Assembly (NCBI GenBank): GCA_902362455.1
Contig: CABIWJ010000001.1
Coordinates: forward strand, 305,311-369,310
From: Eubacteriaceae bacterium
GTDB lineage: Bacteria; Bacillota; Clostridia; Lachnospirales; Lachnospiraceae
Reading direction: 5' to 3'
DNA length: 64,000 nucleotides
Part shown: one piece after another, positions 7,689 through 16,762 of the stretch
How positions within the stretch are numbered: position 1 is the first letter of the stretch
How the letters are laid out: each line of letters opens with the position of its first letter
Notes under the pieces: generated by a model
Databases searched by the model: none
The model's input: the letters and a program-made list of their open reading frames with translations, nothing else
Told to the model about the DNA's origin: nothing
Made by a program: the position numbers and the translations under genes

Positions 7689-10121
7689 ATGATAAAAAAA
7701 TCAATTTTTCGTACAATAAAAGACTCGTTGGGACGTTATATAGCAATATTAGCTATCATTGCATTGGGGGTTGGTTTTTTTGCAGGACTTCGTGTTGCAG
7801 AAGAATCAATGATAAAAACGGCTGATAAATACTTGGATGAGATGAATCTGTATGATTTTAAGCTGATTAGTACATTAGGATTTACTGACGCGGATGTTGA
7901 AGAATTTCAAAAGCTTGACGGAATTGAGAAAAGTATTGGTTCAGTTAGTGCTGACTTAATATACATAGGAGAGGATGGTTCAGACAGGGTATATCACGCA
8001 CATTCAATCCTTGATGGTGTTAACGGACTGGATGTTATATATGGAAGGTTACCTGAAAATGAACATGAATGTCTGCTGGATGCACGATATTATGCAAAAG
8101 AAAATATAGGTGATAAGGTAGTACTTTCTGACAGCAATACAGAGGAAACATTAGGTGCATTTTCAAGTAATGAATATACAGTGGTGGGTATTTGCAATTC
8201 ATCTGAGTATATAAATTTTCAGCGTGGTACTACATCATTGGCAGGAGGAAGCGTATCGGGATTTATGTATGTTCTGCCGGAGGCATTTACAGCTGATTAT
8301 TATTCTGAAATCTACCTGACAATAACTGATTCAGGGGATATTTATTCTGAGGAATACAAGGACAGAATAGAATCAATGAAAAAGAGTATTGATACTACAT
8401 TGGAAAGATGTATCGGAGTACGTGCTAAACAATTATATGGAGAGGCTGCTTCACAGTATACTCCTGCATTTTTTGTTTTTGACCGTAGTAGCAATATTGG
8501 ATATGCAAGTTTTGAAAATGATACGGCGATTGTGTCAGGTGTGTCAAAGGTTTTTCCTGTATTCTTTTTCCTTGTGGCTGCACTTGTGTGCATTACCACT
8601 ATGACAAGAATGGTTAGTGAGCAACGTACACACAATGGTATTCTTAAAGCAATGGGATATAGTGATACCGTAGTTATTTCACAGTATATGGTATATGCAG
8701 GAAGTGCATCAGCAATAGGCAGCATTATAGGATTTTTAGTGGGTTCTAAGGTTATGCCAATGGTACTTTGGAAGGTATATCATATTATGTATAACATTGA
8801 TCGACCTATTGAATTTGTTCTGGACTGGAAGTTGTTTTTCGGATGCTTCGCATTGTACCTGTTATGTTCACTAGGGGCAACCTGGATAGTATGTCACAAG
8901 GATTTAAAGGAAAGTGCAGCACAACTTGTGCGTTCTAAGGCACCGGCCGCAGGAAAAAGGATTTTTCTTGAATATATAGGATTTATATGGAAACGTCTAA
9001 AGTTTTTACATAAGGTATCAATCAGAAATATTTTTCGATATAAAAAGAGAATGTTTATGATGATAATTGGTATTGGCGGGTGTACAGCACTTCTTCTGGC
9101 TGGTTTTGGTATACGAGATACCATCAAACCTATTGTTAAACGTCAGTATGAGGAAATAAGCCTATATGATGCATCGGTAAAGTTTATTTCCAATCAGGAT
9201 AATTCTAATAAGAATTATTTTTTAGAACAGTGTAGTGATTTTGCCGATGATATTGTTTTAGTTCACAGTAGTAATGTGGAAATTTCAAAAAATAATGAAA
9301 CAGCATCTTTGGTAATGGTAGCTTATAATGATGATATGTCAGCATTTATTAATCTTCATAAGAAAAATAAGCAAATAGAATGGCCGGATAAAGGCGAGGC
9401 AGTTATTAATTACCGACTTGCGGAGGAAATGGGCATTGAGGCTGGAGATGTTATAGAGGTCAAGGATAGTGAGTACAATAGTATGAGTCTCATTGTATCT
9501 GATATATTTGATAACTATATGGGAGATTATATTTATGTAAACTGCGAAACGTGTAAGGAAGGCTGGGGATATGAGCCTGGTATTAATACTGCATATGTGA
9601 ATTTTAAGAATGGAGTGGATGAACATAAGGCTGGGGCTGATATAATGAATATAGATGGAGTAGCGTCGGTATCAATTACAAACGACTTAAAAGAAAATGT
9701 TGAAAGTATGCTTGAAAGTATGAATTATATTGTACTTATTGTACTTGTATGTGCTGGTGCACTTGCATTTATTGTTTTATACAATTTGACAAACATTACT
9801 ATTATGGAACGTATTCGTGAGATTGCAACGCTGAAGGTTCTGGGTTTTTACAATAGAGAGCAGAATTCATACGTATTTAGAGAGAATATTATATTAACCA
9901 TAATTAGCTCAATATGTGGAATTCCACTTGGAATAGTTTTATTGATGTATGTAATGAATCAGATAAAAATCAGTACATTCTATTTCGGTTACAGACTGGC
10001 ACCGTCAAGCTTCGTATTGGCAATTCTTATTACATTATTGTTTACGGTCATAGTGGATAGTGTGCTTACTGTTAAAACAAAGAAAATCAACATGGCGGAA
10101 GCATTGAAGGAAATTGAATAA
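7689..10121 (+). CDS. ABC transporter permease with two FtsX domains
   Basis: An 810-residue integral membrane protein. It has an N-terminal transmembrane helix (about residues 18-36), a large extracellular domain to about residue 280, three helices with an FtsX motif (about 283-400), a second extracellular domain (about 470-660), and a final FtsX domain with three helices ending NMAEALKEIE. This duplicated layout is typical of long permeases paired with LolD-like ATPases for peptide export or bacteriocin resistance. It is coupled to the ATPase gene upstream. The substrate is unknown. Confidence 0.88.
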   Translation: MIKKSIFRTIKDSLGRYIAILAIIALGVGFFAGLRVAEESMIKTADKYLDEMNLYDFKLISTLGFTDADVEEFQKLDGIEKSIGSVSADLIYIGEDGSDRVYHAHSILDGVNGLDVIYGRLPENEHECLLDARYYAKENIGDKVVLSDSNTEETLGAFSSNEYTVVGICNSSEYINFQRGTTSLAGGSVSGFMYVLPEAFTADYYSEIYLTITDSGDIYSEEYKDRIESMKKSIDTTLERCIGVRAKQLYGEAASQYTPAFFVFDRSSNIGYASFENDTAIVSGVSKVFPVFFFLVAALVCITTMTRMVSEQRTHNGILKAMGYSDTVVISQYMVYAGSASAIGSIIGFLVGSKVMPMVLWKVYHIMYNIDRPIEFVLDWKLFFGCFALYLLCSLGATWIVCHKDLKESAAQLVRSKAPAAGKRIFLEYIGFIWKRLKFLHKVSIRNIFRYKKRMFMMIIGIGGCTALLLAGFGIRDTIKPIVKRQYEEISLYDASVKFISNQDNSNKNYFLEQCSDFADDIVLVHSSNVEISKNNETASLVMVAYNDDMSAFINLHKKNKQIEWPDKGEAVINYRLAEEMGIEAGDVIEVKDSEYNSMSLIVSDIFDNYMGDYIYVNCETCKEGWGYEPGINTAYVNFKNGVDEHKAGADIMNIDGVASVSITNDLKENVESMLESMNYIVLIVLVCAGALAFIVLYNLTNITIMERIREIATLKVLGFYNREQNSYVFRENIILTIISSICGIPLGIVLLMYVMNQIKISTFYFGYRLAPSSFVLAILITLLFTVIVDSVLTVKTKKINMAEALKEIE

Positions 10122-10441
10122 TACTTAGATTTTAATGTATTTATTATGGATTTTAAAGACGAATATTAAAATGAATATAAATGTGAATATAAATATTAAA
10201 AATTTTAATAAAAGAAAAAATCATGTTATTATAAAAAGAGAAAACTTCCAGTTTGTCGTAAACATTTACATACTATTGTTTAGAAAAAAACAGTTCCGTT
10301 TATCCCCTCGAATTTCTCCTATAAGTGAAAGAACAATTTCTGACTTTATGACAGGGTTACATACCAAGAATGGACGAAAGTATAACTTATGTAACAGGTA
10401 AAAGTGAATTTGTGGAACCTAAAGAAAAAGAGTTGGAGTAT
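10122..10441. other. Intergenic stretch, nothing recognised
   Basis: AT-rich sequence with an open frame of low-complexity Asn/Ile/Lys codons that has no ribosome site and looks non-coding. No strong hairpin or promoter stands out. The frame of the next gene is open back to an ATG at 10370, which lacks a ribosome site. Confidence 0.4.
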
Positions 10442-10759
10442 ATGTCAAAAATAAATGTGCAAAAATGCCTGAAAGAAGATTTTACTTTAACAGTTGATGA
10501 TACTTTTGTAATTATTGGAGTAGGTACTGTTGTTAATGGAATGATTAATACAGGAATGTGCAGAGTAGGAGAAATTGCAACTGTGGCTAGATATGAAACT
10601 ACTATAACTGCAATTGATATTCATACAAAAGACAGAAAGCCCAATAATGCAGCATATGCTACTGAACATGTTGGACTGGGATTAAGAGGAATTTCAAAAG
10701 ACCAGATAAAAAAGGGAGATATTGTAAAAATAAAAAATAGGAATAAATTTCAGATGTAA
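10442..10759 (+). CDS. Free-standing EF-Tu domain II-like beta-barrel protein
   Basis: About 105 residues. The core matches domain II of translational GTPases: F-x-L-x-V-D-D-T-F, then I-x-G-V-G-T-V-V-N-G, then a Gly-Glu turn, and finally G-L-x-L-R-G-I-x-x-x-x-I-x-x-G-D-I-V. There is no GTPase domain. Domain II binds aminoacyl-tRNA ends or 16S rRNA in the parent proteins. Small stand-alone copies occur in Clostridia without a known role. The start is uncertain: 10442 has a GGAG only 3 nt upstream, and 10370 would add 24 residues. The function is not known. Confidence 0.65.
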   Translation: MSKINVQKCLKEDFTLTVDDTFVIIGVGTVVNGMINTGMCRVGEIATVARYETTITAIDIHTKDRKPNNAAYATEHVGLGLRGISKDQIKKGDIVKIKNRNKFQM

Positions 10760-10879
10760 TTATTAGAAAATAGGAATAAGATAATTTTTTAAATTCAAGT
10801 TTAGTTTGTCGAGAAGTTATCTTTGAAAATCCTCCGCTGATTGAAAATCGGCAAATGTGAATTTGAAAGGAGTGTGCTT

Positions 10880-12103
10880 ATGGGGGTGGCAACAACTGTA
10901 CGAGATGCTGCTAATATCAAACGCGCAAATGAAAATGAAACAAGACGAGAAATGATTGCTTCCTGGTATATTACCATGCCAGGCATCCCTTCTTCAGAAA
11001 GAGAACAGTTAGAAAAATCTTTGAGATACAATCTTTGGGCAAGCTTGATTCATTTTATTGTTCTTAACTTTGTTCTCACATGTGTATGGTTTTTTGGGTT
11101 TGGTCTTAGATTTGATGCGATTAAAGCTGCAACAGGCCAGCAATTAAAAGGAACTATGACTGTGACAGGTGTAGTTCAGGAGGATGGACTTACATTATCT
11201 GTTAAGGATCCGAATAAAGGAAAGCACGTTGTCTATTCATTGACTGATCTTGGGGTAGATCCCACTGGATGGTCTTACGGAGGACGTCTTAACACTTACT
11301 GGTCTAAGGATGAAGATAGTGGAGATTACAGTATCATCGCAGTTATACCGGAGAAAGAAGCCTCTCGTATACAAGGATTGGAAGACGCAATTCTTATGAC
11401 AGGATATTTTTCTATAATTGTAATAGGGCTGCTTATATTTTTTGTTCGACGTAGAAAATATACCTCATGGTATATTCCATTTTATTGGCGGATGGAGAAG
11501 TTTTGTTCAGAAAACCAGATCTACCAGATGTATCCAGGATATAATACAGAAGAGGCATTTATTGCCTATGGAAATGAGCATGCTGATACTTTTTCGCGGC
11601 AGTTTGCAGCTACACAGTTAACGGAGATTGAAAAGAAGAAAAAGAAACGAGAAATCGTAATCGGAGCTGTTTCAGCACTAGCTATTATGGCTGCTATCAT
11701 TCTAGTAATCTGTCTGGGAACCACTATTCAGTCAATTGCTGACAACAGAAAAAATGACGACAGAACAGTGAAGGTACTTGAAGAACTTCAGACTGCAATT
11801 GATGGTGGAGAAGAACCATTAGGAGAGGAATCCGAGCGTTATAATTTTGCTAATATAGTGCGCAGAGCACGTGAGAGTTTTCCGGATGAAGATGTTTATT
11901 ATAAACTGGTTACTACGGATGACTATGTGGCATTGGCTATTACGACAAAAAAGAAGACCAATGTTTATATTGACAGATATACTCCGGTTGAAGGAGCAGT
12001 TGGCGATTTAAATACTATCTACAAACTGGAGATTTCGATGGTATCGAATGTCATACAACCAGATGATGTGTTGAATAATTATACAGGTATTCTTTATAAA
12101 TGA
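10880..12103 (+). CDS. Membrane protein of unknown function
   Basis: About 407 residues beginning at ATG 10880, which has a clear AAAGGAGTG ribosome site 8 nt upstream. Visible are one hydrophobic segment at about residues 55-75, a soluble domain rich in short beta strands (about 80-165), a second transmembrane helix (about 178-195), a cytoplasmic Lys/Arg-rich linker, a third helix (about 265-290) and a C-terminal soluble domain. I do not recognise a family. It opens a run of three membrane protein genes on the same strand (12200 and 12701), probably unrelated to translation or DNA functions. Confidence 0.7.
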   Translation: MGVATTVRDAANIKRANENETRREMIASWYITMPGIPSSEREQLEKSLRYNLWASLIHFIVLNFVLTCVWFFGFGLRFDAIKAATGQQLKGTMTVTGVVQEDGLTLSVKDPNKGKHVVYSLTDLGVDPTGWSYGGRLNTYWSKDEDSGDYSIIAVIPEKEASRIQGLEDAILMTGYFSIIVIGLLIFFVRRRKYTSWYIPFYWRMEKFCSENQIYQMYPGYNTEEAFIAYGNEHADTFSRQFAATQLTEIEKKKKKREIVIGAVSALAIMAAIILVICLGTTIQSIADNRKNDDRTVKVLEELQTAIDGGEEPLGEESERYNFANIVRRARESFPDEDVYYKLVTTDDYVALAITTKKKTNVYIDRYTPVEGAVGDLNTIYKLEISMVSNVIQPDDVLNNYTGILYK

Positions 12104-12199
12104 TTTTTGGGTGAAATGTCTGCTTGATAAATATTACATAAAAATTTCGTATCTCATATAAAGAAGATATAGCATATAGAAACATGGAGGTAACTTAAA

Positions 12200-12688
12200 A
12201 TGATATTAGGTGGTCTAGTAATGATAAGCATAGGCTTATTCATAATTATTGGAATATTCAAATTATTTAAGCCAACAGACTACTCAACATGGAAAGATGC
12301 AGAAGGTATTGTAGAAAAAGTCAGGACAGAAACGTGGGACGACGGTGAACTCAGACCTTGCTTACCTCGCATCATTGTATCCTTTGAGTTAGATGGAGAG
12401 TTGATAAAAGGAAAATCTAACTGCATTGGCACAGAAAAAACTATAAAACAGGTAATTGCAAAATATCCAAAAGGGTCAAAAGTCTGCTTTAAATACGATG
12501 ATTCCCCAAAAGAAACCATAGTAACCAAAATAGCTGATAATCTAAATTTCCAGAAAACTATTTATATCCACATTGATGATAAAGAGTTCCCCAATGGTTC
12601 TGTGGAAAAGAAAGCAAAATTGTTCGGTTATGGATTTGGCTCAATTTTCCTGGTAATAGGAATTGTATGCATAATGAGCTTGTTTTAA
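12200..12688 (+). CDS. Small membrane protein, DUF3592-like
   Basis: 162 residues, with an N-terminal transmembrane helix (about 4-22), a soluble beta-rich middle and a C-terminal helix (about 140-160). The middle, with a G-I-V-x-K-V start, R-I-I-V-S-F-E-L-D-G, then Y-P-K-G-S-K-V-x-F-K-Y-D-D-S-P-K-E, resembles DUF3592 proteins. The ribosome site GGAGG lies 10-15 nt upstream. It is followed after 12 nt by another membrane gene. No function is known. Confidence 0.65.
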   Translation: MILGGLVMISIGLFIIIGIFKLFKPTDYSTWKDAEGIVEKVRTETWDDGELRPCLPRIIVSFELDGELIKGKSNCIGTEKTIKQVIAKYPKGSKVCFKYDDSPKETIVTKIADNLNFQKTIYIHIDDKEFPNGSVEKKAKLFGYGFGSIFLVIGIVCIMSLF

Positions 12689-12700
12689 AAGGGGTATAAG

Positions 12701-13420
12701 ATGAGTAATAAATTATATAAAGAAGATACAAAAAAGAAGAAAAAGAAAGAAACAGAAATAGGAACTTTCATGAGGCGTATTATTTATGGATGTACTTTAA
12801 GCTTGATTGCAATTTTGCTATTAATTGCTTTCTTTGTACCATCCAATATTAATGAGCCCAGAGCATTCACTGGATTTGTAATAATGATTATTGTGCTATC
12901 CATTTTTGCAGCGTACGGAATAGGACTTACGTTATTAAGTAAACATTCTATTAAATTCAAAGATTGGTTTGAAAAGGATATGATGAAACTCTATAACTTA
13001 ACTCCACCCGAAGATATAAATAATACAGAACAATTTGTGATTTATCGACCAAACTTCTATAAAGGGTTATCCATAGTAACAGTATTGGTGCTTTTAGGAT
13101 TCCTAATCATGACAATTGTAGTTGCAGATAACAGACCAGATTTATATCTGTTTTGGGTAGTATGCCTAGTTTTTTCTGTCATATCAGCTATACATACATG
13201 CACATACAAATATACTATAGAAAACAGAAAAATCAGATATAAATGGCTGTTTGGAAAAGAAAAAGTAATCGCTTATTCAGAAATAGACAAAATCACTCTC
13301 GAAGGCAGTCCCAATAGTGAATGTGGGGTGATTTATAAGAAAGGTGTGAAAAAGCCTTTTATGAAAATAAGGATGATAGATAAAAATGCAAACAGGTTTA
13401 GATATTTAAACATTAAATAA
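12701..13420 (+). CDS. Membrane protein of unknown function with PH-like C-terminal domain
   Basis: 239 residues. A Lys-rich N-terminus is followed by two transmembrane helices (about 28-48 and 53-75), a loop, two further helices (about 122-142 and 147-165), and a C-terminal soluble domain of about 70 residues whose strands (YTIENRKIRYKWLFGKEKVI, then EIDKITLEG) resemble bacterial PH-like domains. The ribosome site AAGGGG is 6 nt upstream. It is probably co-transcribed with the gene at 12200. Confidence 0.6.
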   Translation: MSNKLYKEDTKKKKKKETEIGTFMRRIIYGCTLSLIAILLLIAFFVPSNINEPRAFTGFVIMIIVLSIFAAYGIGLTLLSKHSIKFKDWFEKDMMKLYNLTPPEDINNTEQFVIYRPNFYKGLSIVTVLVLLGFLIMTIVVADNRPDLYLFWVVCLVFSVISAIHTCTYKYTIENRKIRYKWLFGKEKVIAYSEIDKITLEGSPNSECGVIYKKGVKKPFMKIRMIDKNANRFRYLNIK

Positions 13421-13424
13421 ATCC

Positions 13425-13742
13425 TTGTATAATCTGAATTATGGTTCTAGTTATGCAGCACAGGCAAATGAAAATGTCATAGAAAATGTCATAGAAAATG
13501 TCATAGAAATTTCGGAAGAAAAAATGAAGCAGTTAATGCCAGAGTATTCTAAGAAGAAGCTTGTTAAAGCATATGAGATTCTGAAAATGATTTCGGAAAA
13601 CCCGAATATTTCTATTGATGAATTAAGAATAGCATTAGATGTTACAGATAGAACAATTGCTAGATATATATCAGAATTAAAAGATAAAGGTATCATAGAA
13701 AGAAAAGGTCCGGATAATGGTGGAAAATGGAAAATTAGGTAA
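13425..13742 (+). pseudogene. Winged-helix C-terminal fragment, AlbA_2/RecG-like ATPase remnant
   Basis: About 105 codons with no credible start: a TTG without a ribosome site. The C-terminal 60 residues form a winged helix, with I-S-I-D-E-L, then V-T-D-R-T-I-A-R-Y-I-S-E-L, then KGIIERKG. Upstream is a tandem Asn-Val-Ile-Glu repeat. This combination is the tail of AlbA_2-type putative transcriptional regulators in Clostridia, so I read it as the leftover 3' end of such a gene. It could also be a short functional regulator of the operators at 13809-13959. Confidence 0.5.
13473..13508 (+). repeat. Three tandem 12-bp units encoding Asn-Val-Ile-Glu
   Basis: AATGTCATAGAA repeated three times without change. 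In phase with codons, it gives NVIE three times, a slippage-prone linker typical of AlbA_2-family regulators. Confidence 0.8.
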
Positions 13743-13808
13743 GTAAATGACAGTAAATTTGGCACTCAATGTAACACCCAAACATTCACTCAAGGATATT
13801 CCAGAGTT

Positions 13809-13850
13809 AGTCTCAACGAAGTCTCACGAGATTAGAGACTGAGTGAGACT
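13809..13850 (+). promoter_or_regulatory. Heptamer operator cluster A (four AGTCTCA sites)
   Basis: AGTCTCA at 13809 and 13820 on the plus strand, and inverted copies AGAGACT at 13834 and TGAGACT at 13844. The direct copies are 11 bp apart, one helical turn. The four sites form a nested dyad. Confidence 0.6.
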
Positions 13851-13906
13851 CTATGATATAGCAAAATGCGATAAAATCGGCATTTGCAGGTGAATTATAA
13901 AGTTGT

Positions 13907-13959
13907 AGTCTCAAGCCAGTCTCATTTCTGAAATTATTTGTTGAGACTAACATGAGACT
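13907..13959 (+). promoter_or_regulatory. Heptamer operator cluster B (four AGTCTCA sites)
   Basis: AGTCTCA at 13907 and 13918, and inverted TGAGACT at 13942 and 13953. Both pairs are exactly 11 bp apart. The cluster ends next to the AGGAGG of the gene at 13976. An unrelated inverted repeat, CAAAATGC with GCATTTG (13863-13886), lies between clusters A and B. Confidence 0.6.
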
Positions 13960-13975
13960 GAGGAGGTTCAAAATC

Positions 13976-14299
13976 ATGGACATAAGCAAAAAGGATTGGA
14001 AACTATTTCGAGAAAGATTATCAGGCTGGCAGGAAAATTATATGGAAGGTCTTGTTAAAGCGTATGCAGATTTTTTGAATGATGATAAAAAGCCTGCATC
14101 AGATAAATTTTGGAAACTTGAAAAACGGATAAAAGAAGATAAGCGGCATCCTGGAGTTATCCTGGAGATGAGTAAGTCAGAGGGGCTATGGGATATTGTT
14201 CGGCTTATTAGACTGAAAGTAATTACATATGATGATTTATCAGACTTTAGTGATGAATTACAACTGGAAGTGAAGAGAATACTTGAGATGAGCAGGTGA
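13976..14299 (+). CDS. Conserved small helical protein of unknown function, first gene of a two-gene cassette
   Basis: 107 residues from ATG 13976, chosen because AGGAGG ends 9 nt upstream. The protein is helical and charged, with a conserved-looking motif W-x-x-Y-M-x-x-L (W is followed by QENYMEGL) and a KRxKEDKRHPG segment. I recognise it only as a small protein often seen in Lachnospiraceae accessory regions. It overlaps nothing but ends 5 nt before the next ATG. Eight heptamer operator sites sit in its upstream region, which is typical of tightly autoregulated cassettes such as toxin-antitoxin or restriction modules. No function is known. Confidence 0.6.
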   Translation: MDISKKDWKLFRERLSGWQENYMEGLVKAYADFLNDDKKPASDKFWKLEKRIKEDKRHPGVILEMSKSEGLWDIVRLIRLKVITYDDLSDFSDELQLEVKRILEMSR

Positions 14300-14304
14300 T
14301 AAAT

Positions 14305-14889
14305 ATGGAGATTGGCGCAACAAAAGCAGTTCAAGATCGACTAAAAACAACAAAGATTGAAGAAAGCAAAGGTGTTTCGCGTGTGTTCTGCAGGGACACA
14401 CATTTGACGAAAATAAAAGGAAGAAATGTCTTGTTTATTATAAATGCCAGTAATCGTTATACAATAGCAATGACAGATATTGAACCAAGAAACTGGAATT
14501 ACTATGCAATGTATATCAGCCGTGTGATTCATGGCGTGATGCAGGAAATGGGATACTCCGAGGATCAGATAGGGCAGTATTTTATAATGTCAGGCGATAC
14601 AACTGTAACAAAAACTCATGGTAGGAAATCGGTTGGTGGCATTAACAGAATGGTAATGGATGCACAGTATTTTGATAAAAAGTTGGATAAAGAAGCAAAG
14701 TATCAATGGGAACTTAGTGAGTATCTGAACAGAGATATCTGCCAGCCAGAGGGATTTGATGCGTATGGATATCCGAGTGAACTTTTTAAATTAGACATGG
14801 AACGATTAGGGATTGCTACTAAGAGAGAGCCAGCAAAGTTAATTGATTTTGCTCAGTACATAGAAATTAATCGTGGTACTAACGATTAG
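14305..14889 (+). CDS. DUF6933-like protein, second gene of the cassette
   Basis: About 194 residues from ATG 14305; a GTG at 14296 is also in frame and would overlap the preceding stop. The first 70 residues, with a G-A-T-K start, a Cys/His segment and R-N-V-L-F-I-I-N-A-S-N-R-Y-T-I, resemble the DUF6933 family, in which a Asn-x-x-(S/N)-R-Y-(T/S) motif follows a beta strand. The middle is helical and the end is charged. No catalytic triad is obvious. Its coupling to the small helical protein and the shared operators suggest the pair work together, possibly as a toxin-antitoxin type unit; this is inference only. Confidence 0.55.
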   Translation: MEIGATKAVQDRLKTTKIEESKGVSRVFCRDTHLTKIKGRNVLFIINASNRYTIAMTDIEPRNWNYYAMYISRVIHGVMQEMGYSEDQIGQYFIMSGDTTVTKTHGRKSVGGINRMVMDAQYFDKKLDKEAKYQWELSEYLNRDICQPEGFDAYGYPSELFKLDMERLGIATKREPAKLIDFAQYIEINRGTND

Positions 14890-15156
14890 TACCACAAAAC
14901 TTTTTCTTGCAGAAATATCGCTTGGAGATTATAATTTCCATAGGTGGACAAGCAAACCGACAGAATATTATTCTGTGAATAGCAAACCAACCTGCAAGCC
15001 ACCGGAACTACACACAATAATGATAAATAACAGCTGGTACTGGATTGGTACTAAAAGTGTGTGAAACGAAAAATAATGTGTGGAAAAAACGTTATTTTCG
15101 AAACCATATGGTATAGAAAATAAACCAAAACGAATTAAAATCACATCAAACCTTGC

Positions 15157-15167
15157 GAGTTTGAATA
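15157..15167 (+). repeat. Attachment-site-like core, copy 3
   Basis: GAGTTTGAATA, preceded by C as in copy 2 and followed by a hairpin 10 nt downstream. It lies on the 3' side of the second integrase remnant. Confidence 0.5.
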
Positions 15168-15176
15168 GAAGCCACA

Positions 15177-15220
15177 AGTCTTGGAACCCGCTAAACAAGC
15201 GGCTTCCGAGACTTTTTTTT
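15177..15220 (+). terminator. Strong intrinsic terminator beside att-like copy 3
   Basis: The stem combines AGTCT/AGACT, GGAA/TTCC and CCGC/GCGG around the loop TAAACAA, and is followed by eight T. The hairpin beside copy 4 has almost the same loop. Confidence 0.75.
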
Positions 15221-15434
15221 ACTCTGCTACTAATTAGCTACTAATAGCAACTACTCTTTTTTTATCGTTTTCATATGTTGGCTTTAACTTTAATAGCAAG
15301 AAACCCTGATGACTGCTGGATTTCTTTTATATGATCTTTCTTTGTGGCATCTGGATGATTTTCCCTGATGCGGTATTTGGTGGTACTAACGCAGGTCCAA
15401 ACTGAGGTCGGGCGGTTACATCTGAGCCGTTGCT

Positions 15435-15790
15435 CTAAGTCTGCGGCACTTCACATGTGATACCTGCGGCTTCAAGCAGAGGGTTATCACATGGTGGTTC
15501 AGGTGTTGGCGGATCTGTTGCCTGCAATGATTCCATACTATGCACAAGCTCCTGCTGTTTATGTGGAAACAGATGGGAGTATGTGTTAAGTGTTGTGGAT
15601 ACCTTTTTATGTCCGAGCCTGTCTGCTAACATCAAGGCATCACAGCCCTGATTAATAAGTAAGCTGGCGTGACTGCGTCTGAGGTCGTGTACTCTGATCT
15701 GCTCAACACAAGCTCTGCATCTGTCAGAACCTTTATCTCGTTTATGAGACCAGACTTCGTAAAAGAGAAGATTCTTTTGTACAACTTGCT
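15435..15790 (-). pseudogene. Tyrosine recombinase remnant with frameshift
   Basis: The last 65 codons (LADRLGHKKVSTTLNTYSHLFPHK) and the preceding QIRVHDLRRSHASLLI contain the His-x-x-Arg, His and Tyr catalytic residues of an integrase. Upstream, KLYKRIFSFTKSGLINEIK continues in another frame, so a frameshift lies near 15710. The beginning of the gene is gone. It is clearly related to the remnant at 6199 but not a recent copy, so two independent elements with related integrases entered this site. Confidence 0.8.
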
Positions 15791-15841
15791 AATTCTAAGG
15801 ATTACCAGCATTTTGAAAATAATGCTGGTAATCGATAATCC

Positions 15842-16762
15842 CTACGGAAGCAGATGACCTGCCGCCAGGTACAGCTCATACCATTCCTCACGAGTCAGAG
15901 TAATATCGCACGCCGCGATAATTTCTTTCAGGCGACTTTCACTTGCAGTGCCGGTAACAATCTGCATATTTGCCGGATGACGTAAAATCCACGCAGCCGC
16001 AATAGTAGTATCGCTGACATTATATTTTTCGGCAATCACATGAAGTTTTTTATTCAGTTCAGGGTATTCGTCGCTTCCGAGAAAGCAGCCTTTCCATGCC
16101 GGCATCTGAAACGGAGACCATGCCTGGAGAGTGATATTGTGGAGGCGGCAGTAGTCGAGCAGACTTCCATCGTGATCGATTGAACCTGGGGTTTCCATAT
16201 TGACTTCCATGCCATTTGCAACAAGATTGGAAACAGGGATGCTGAACTGAACCTGATTGACAACGAGTGGTTGGCGGACATATTTCTGCAGCAGTTCAAT
16301 CTGCATCGGCTTATGGTTTGAAACTCCAAAATGGCGAACCTTTCCGCTTTCATAAAGAACATCAAATGCAGCAGCAACATCTTCCGGTTCTACGAGTGCA
16401 TCCGGACGGTGAAGAAGCAAAAGATCAAGATAATCTGTATGGAGCCTTTGTAAAATGCCATCGACAGATTTCAGAATGTGCTCCTTTGAGAGATCATAGA
16501 AGCCTTGGCGGATGCCACATTTTGACTGAAGATAAATATCTTCACGCTTTATGGATGAATCATCTGCGAACGCTTCGCCGAATATGCTCTCGCTCATACC
16601 ACCACCGTAGATATCCGCGTGATCAAAGAGATATGCACCTTGTTCCAGAGCTGCATGAATAAAACGATTCATCTCATCCTTCGATTTTTCAGAAAGGCGC
16701 ATGCATCCAACAGCAATTGAAGGAACCTTTCGTATGTGATTTCCTAAAATTATTTCTTTCAT
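15842..16762 (-). CDS. Aldo/keto reductase
   Basis: 306 residues from the ATG at 16762, which has AGGAGA 9 nt upstream. The catalytic tetrad positions are visible: Asp in LFDHADIYGGG, Tyr in the same motif, Lys in YLQSKCGIR and His in LLLLHRPD. The C-terminal NADPH-binding part includes IVTGTASESRLKEI. These TIM-barrel enzymes reduce aldehydes and ketones using NADPH. This one resembles the YdhF/YcsN-type oxidoreductases. It is monocistronic within module 3. The substrate is unknown. Confidence 0.92.
   Translation of the reverse strand: MKEIILGNHIRKVPSIAVGCMRLSEKSKDEMNRFIHAALEQGAYLFDHADIYGGGMSESIFGEAFADDSSIKREDIYLQSKCGIRQGFYDLSKEHILKSVDGILQRLHTDYLDLLLLHRPDALVEPEDVAAAFDVLYESGKVRHFGVSNHKPMQIELLQKYVRQPLVVNQVQFSIPVSNLVANGMEVNMETPGSIDHDGSLLDYCRLHNITLQAWSPFQMPAWKGCFLGSDEYPELNKKLHVIAEKYNVSDTTIAAAWILRHPANMQIVTGTASESRLKEIIAACDITLTREEWYELYLAAGHLLP

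Larger units (their letters stand above)
6122..15167. mobile_element. Integrated module 2 (integrase remnant, ABC pair, membrane proteins, heptamer-operator cassette)
   Basis: Bounded by GAGTTTGAATA copies 2 and 3, with the tyrosine recombinase remnant just inside the left end reading outward toward the core. The cargo has no replication or conjugation gene, so this is at best an integrative remnant. The right border is inferred from the repeat alone and could reflect several insertions at one hotspot. Confidence 0.35.
14890..15434. other. Intergenic region with att-like core and an unidentified decayed frame
   Basis: No complete gene. A minus-strand frame at about 15271-15435 encodes some 55 residues, including KYRIRENHPDATKKDHIKE, without a start. 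I do not recognise it. It may be leftover cargo of the element whose integrase remnant lies next to it. Confidence 0.35.

Noticed and set aside
10135..10401. 88-residue plus-strand frame rich in Asn, Ile and Lys
   Set aside because: No ribosome site, low-complexity composition, and overlap with the next gene's upstream region.
14873..15064. 63-residue frame after the DUF6933-like gene
   Set aside because: No ribosome site or family resemblance; overlaps the end of the preceding gene in another frame.
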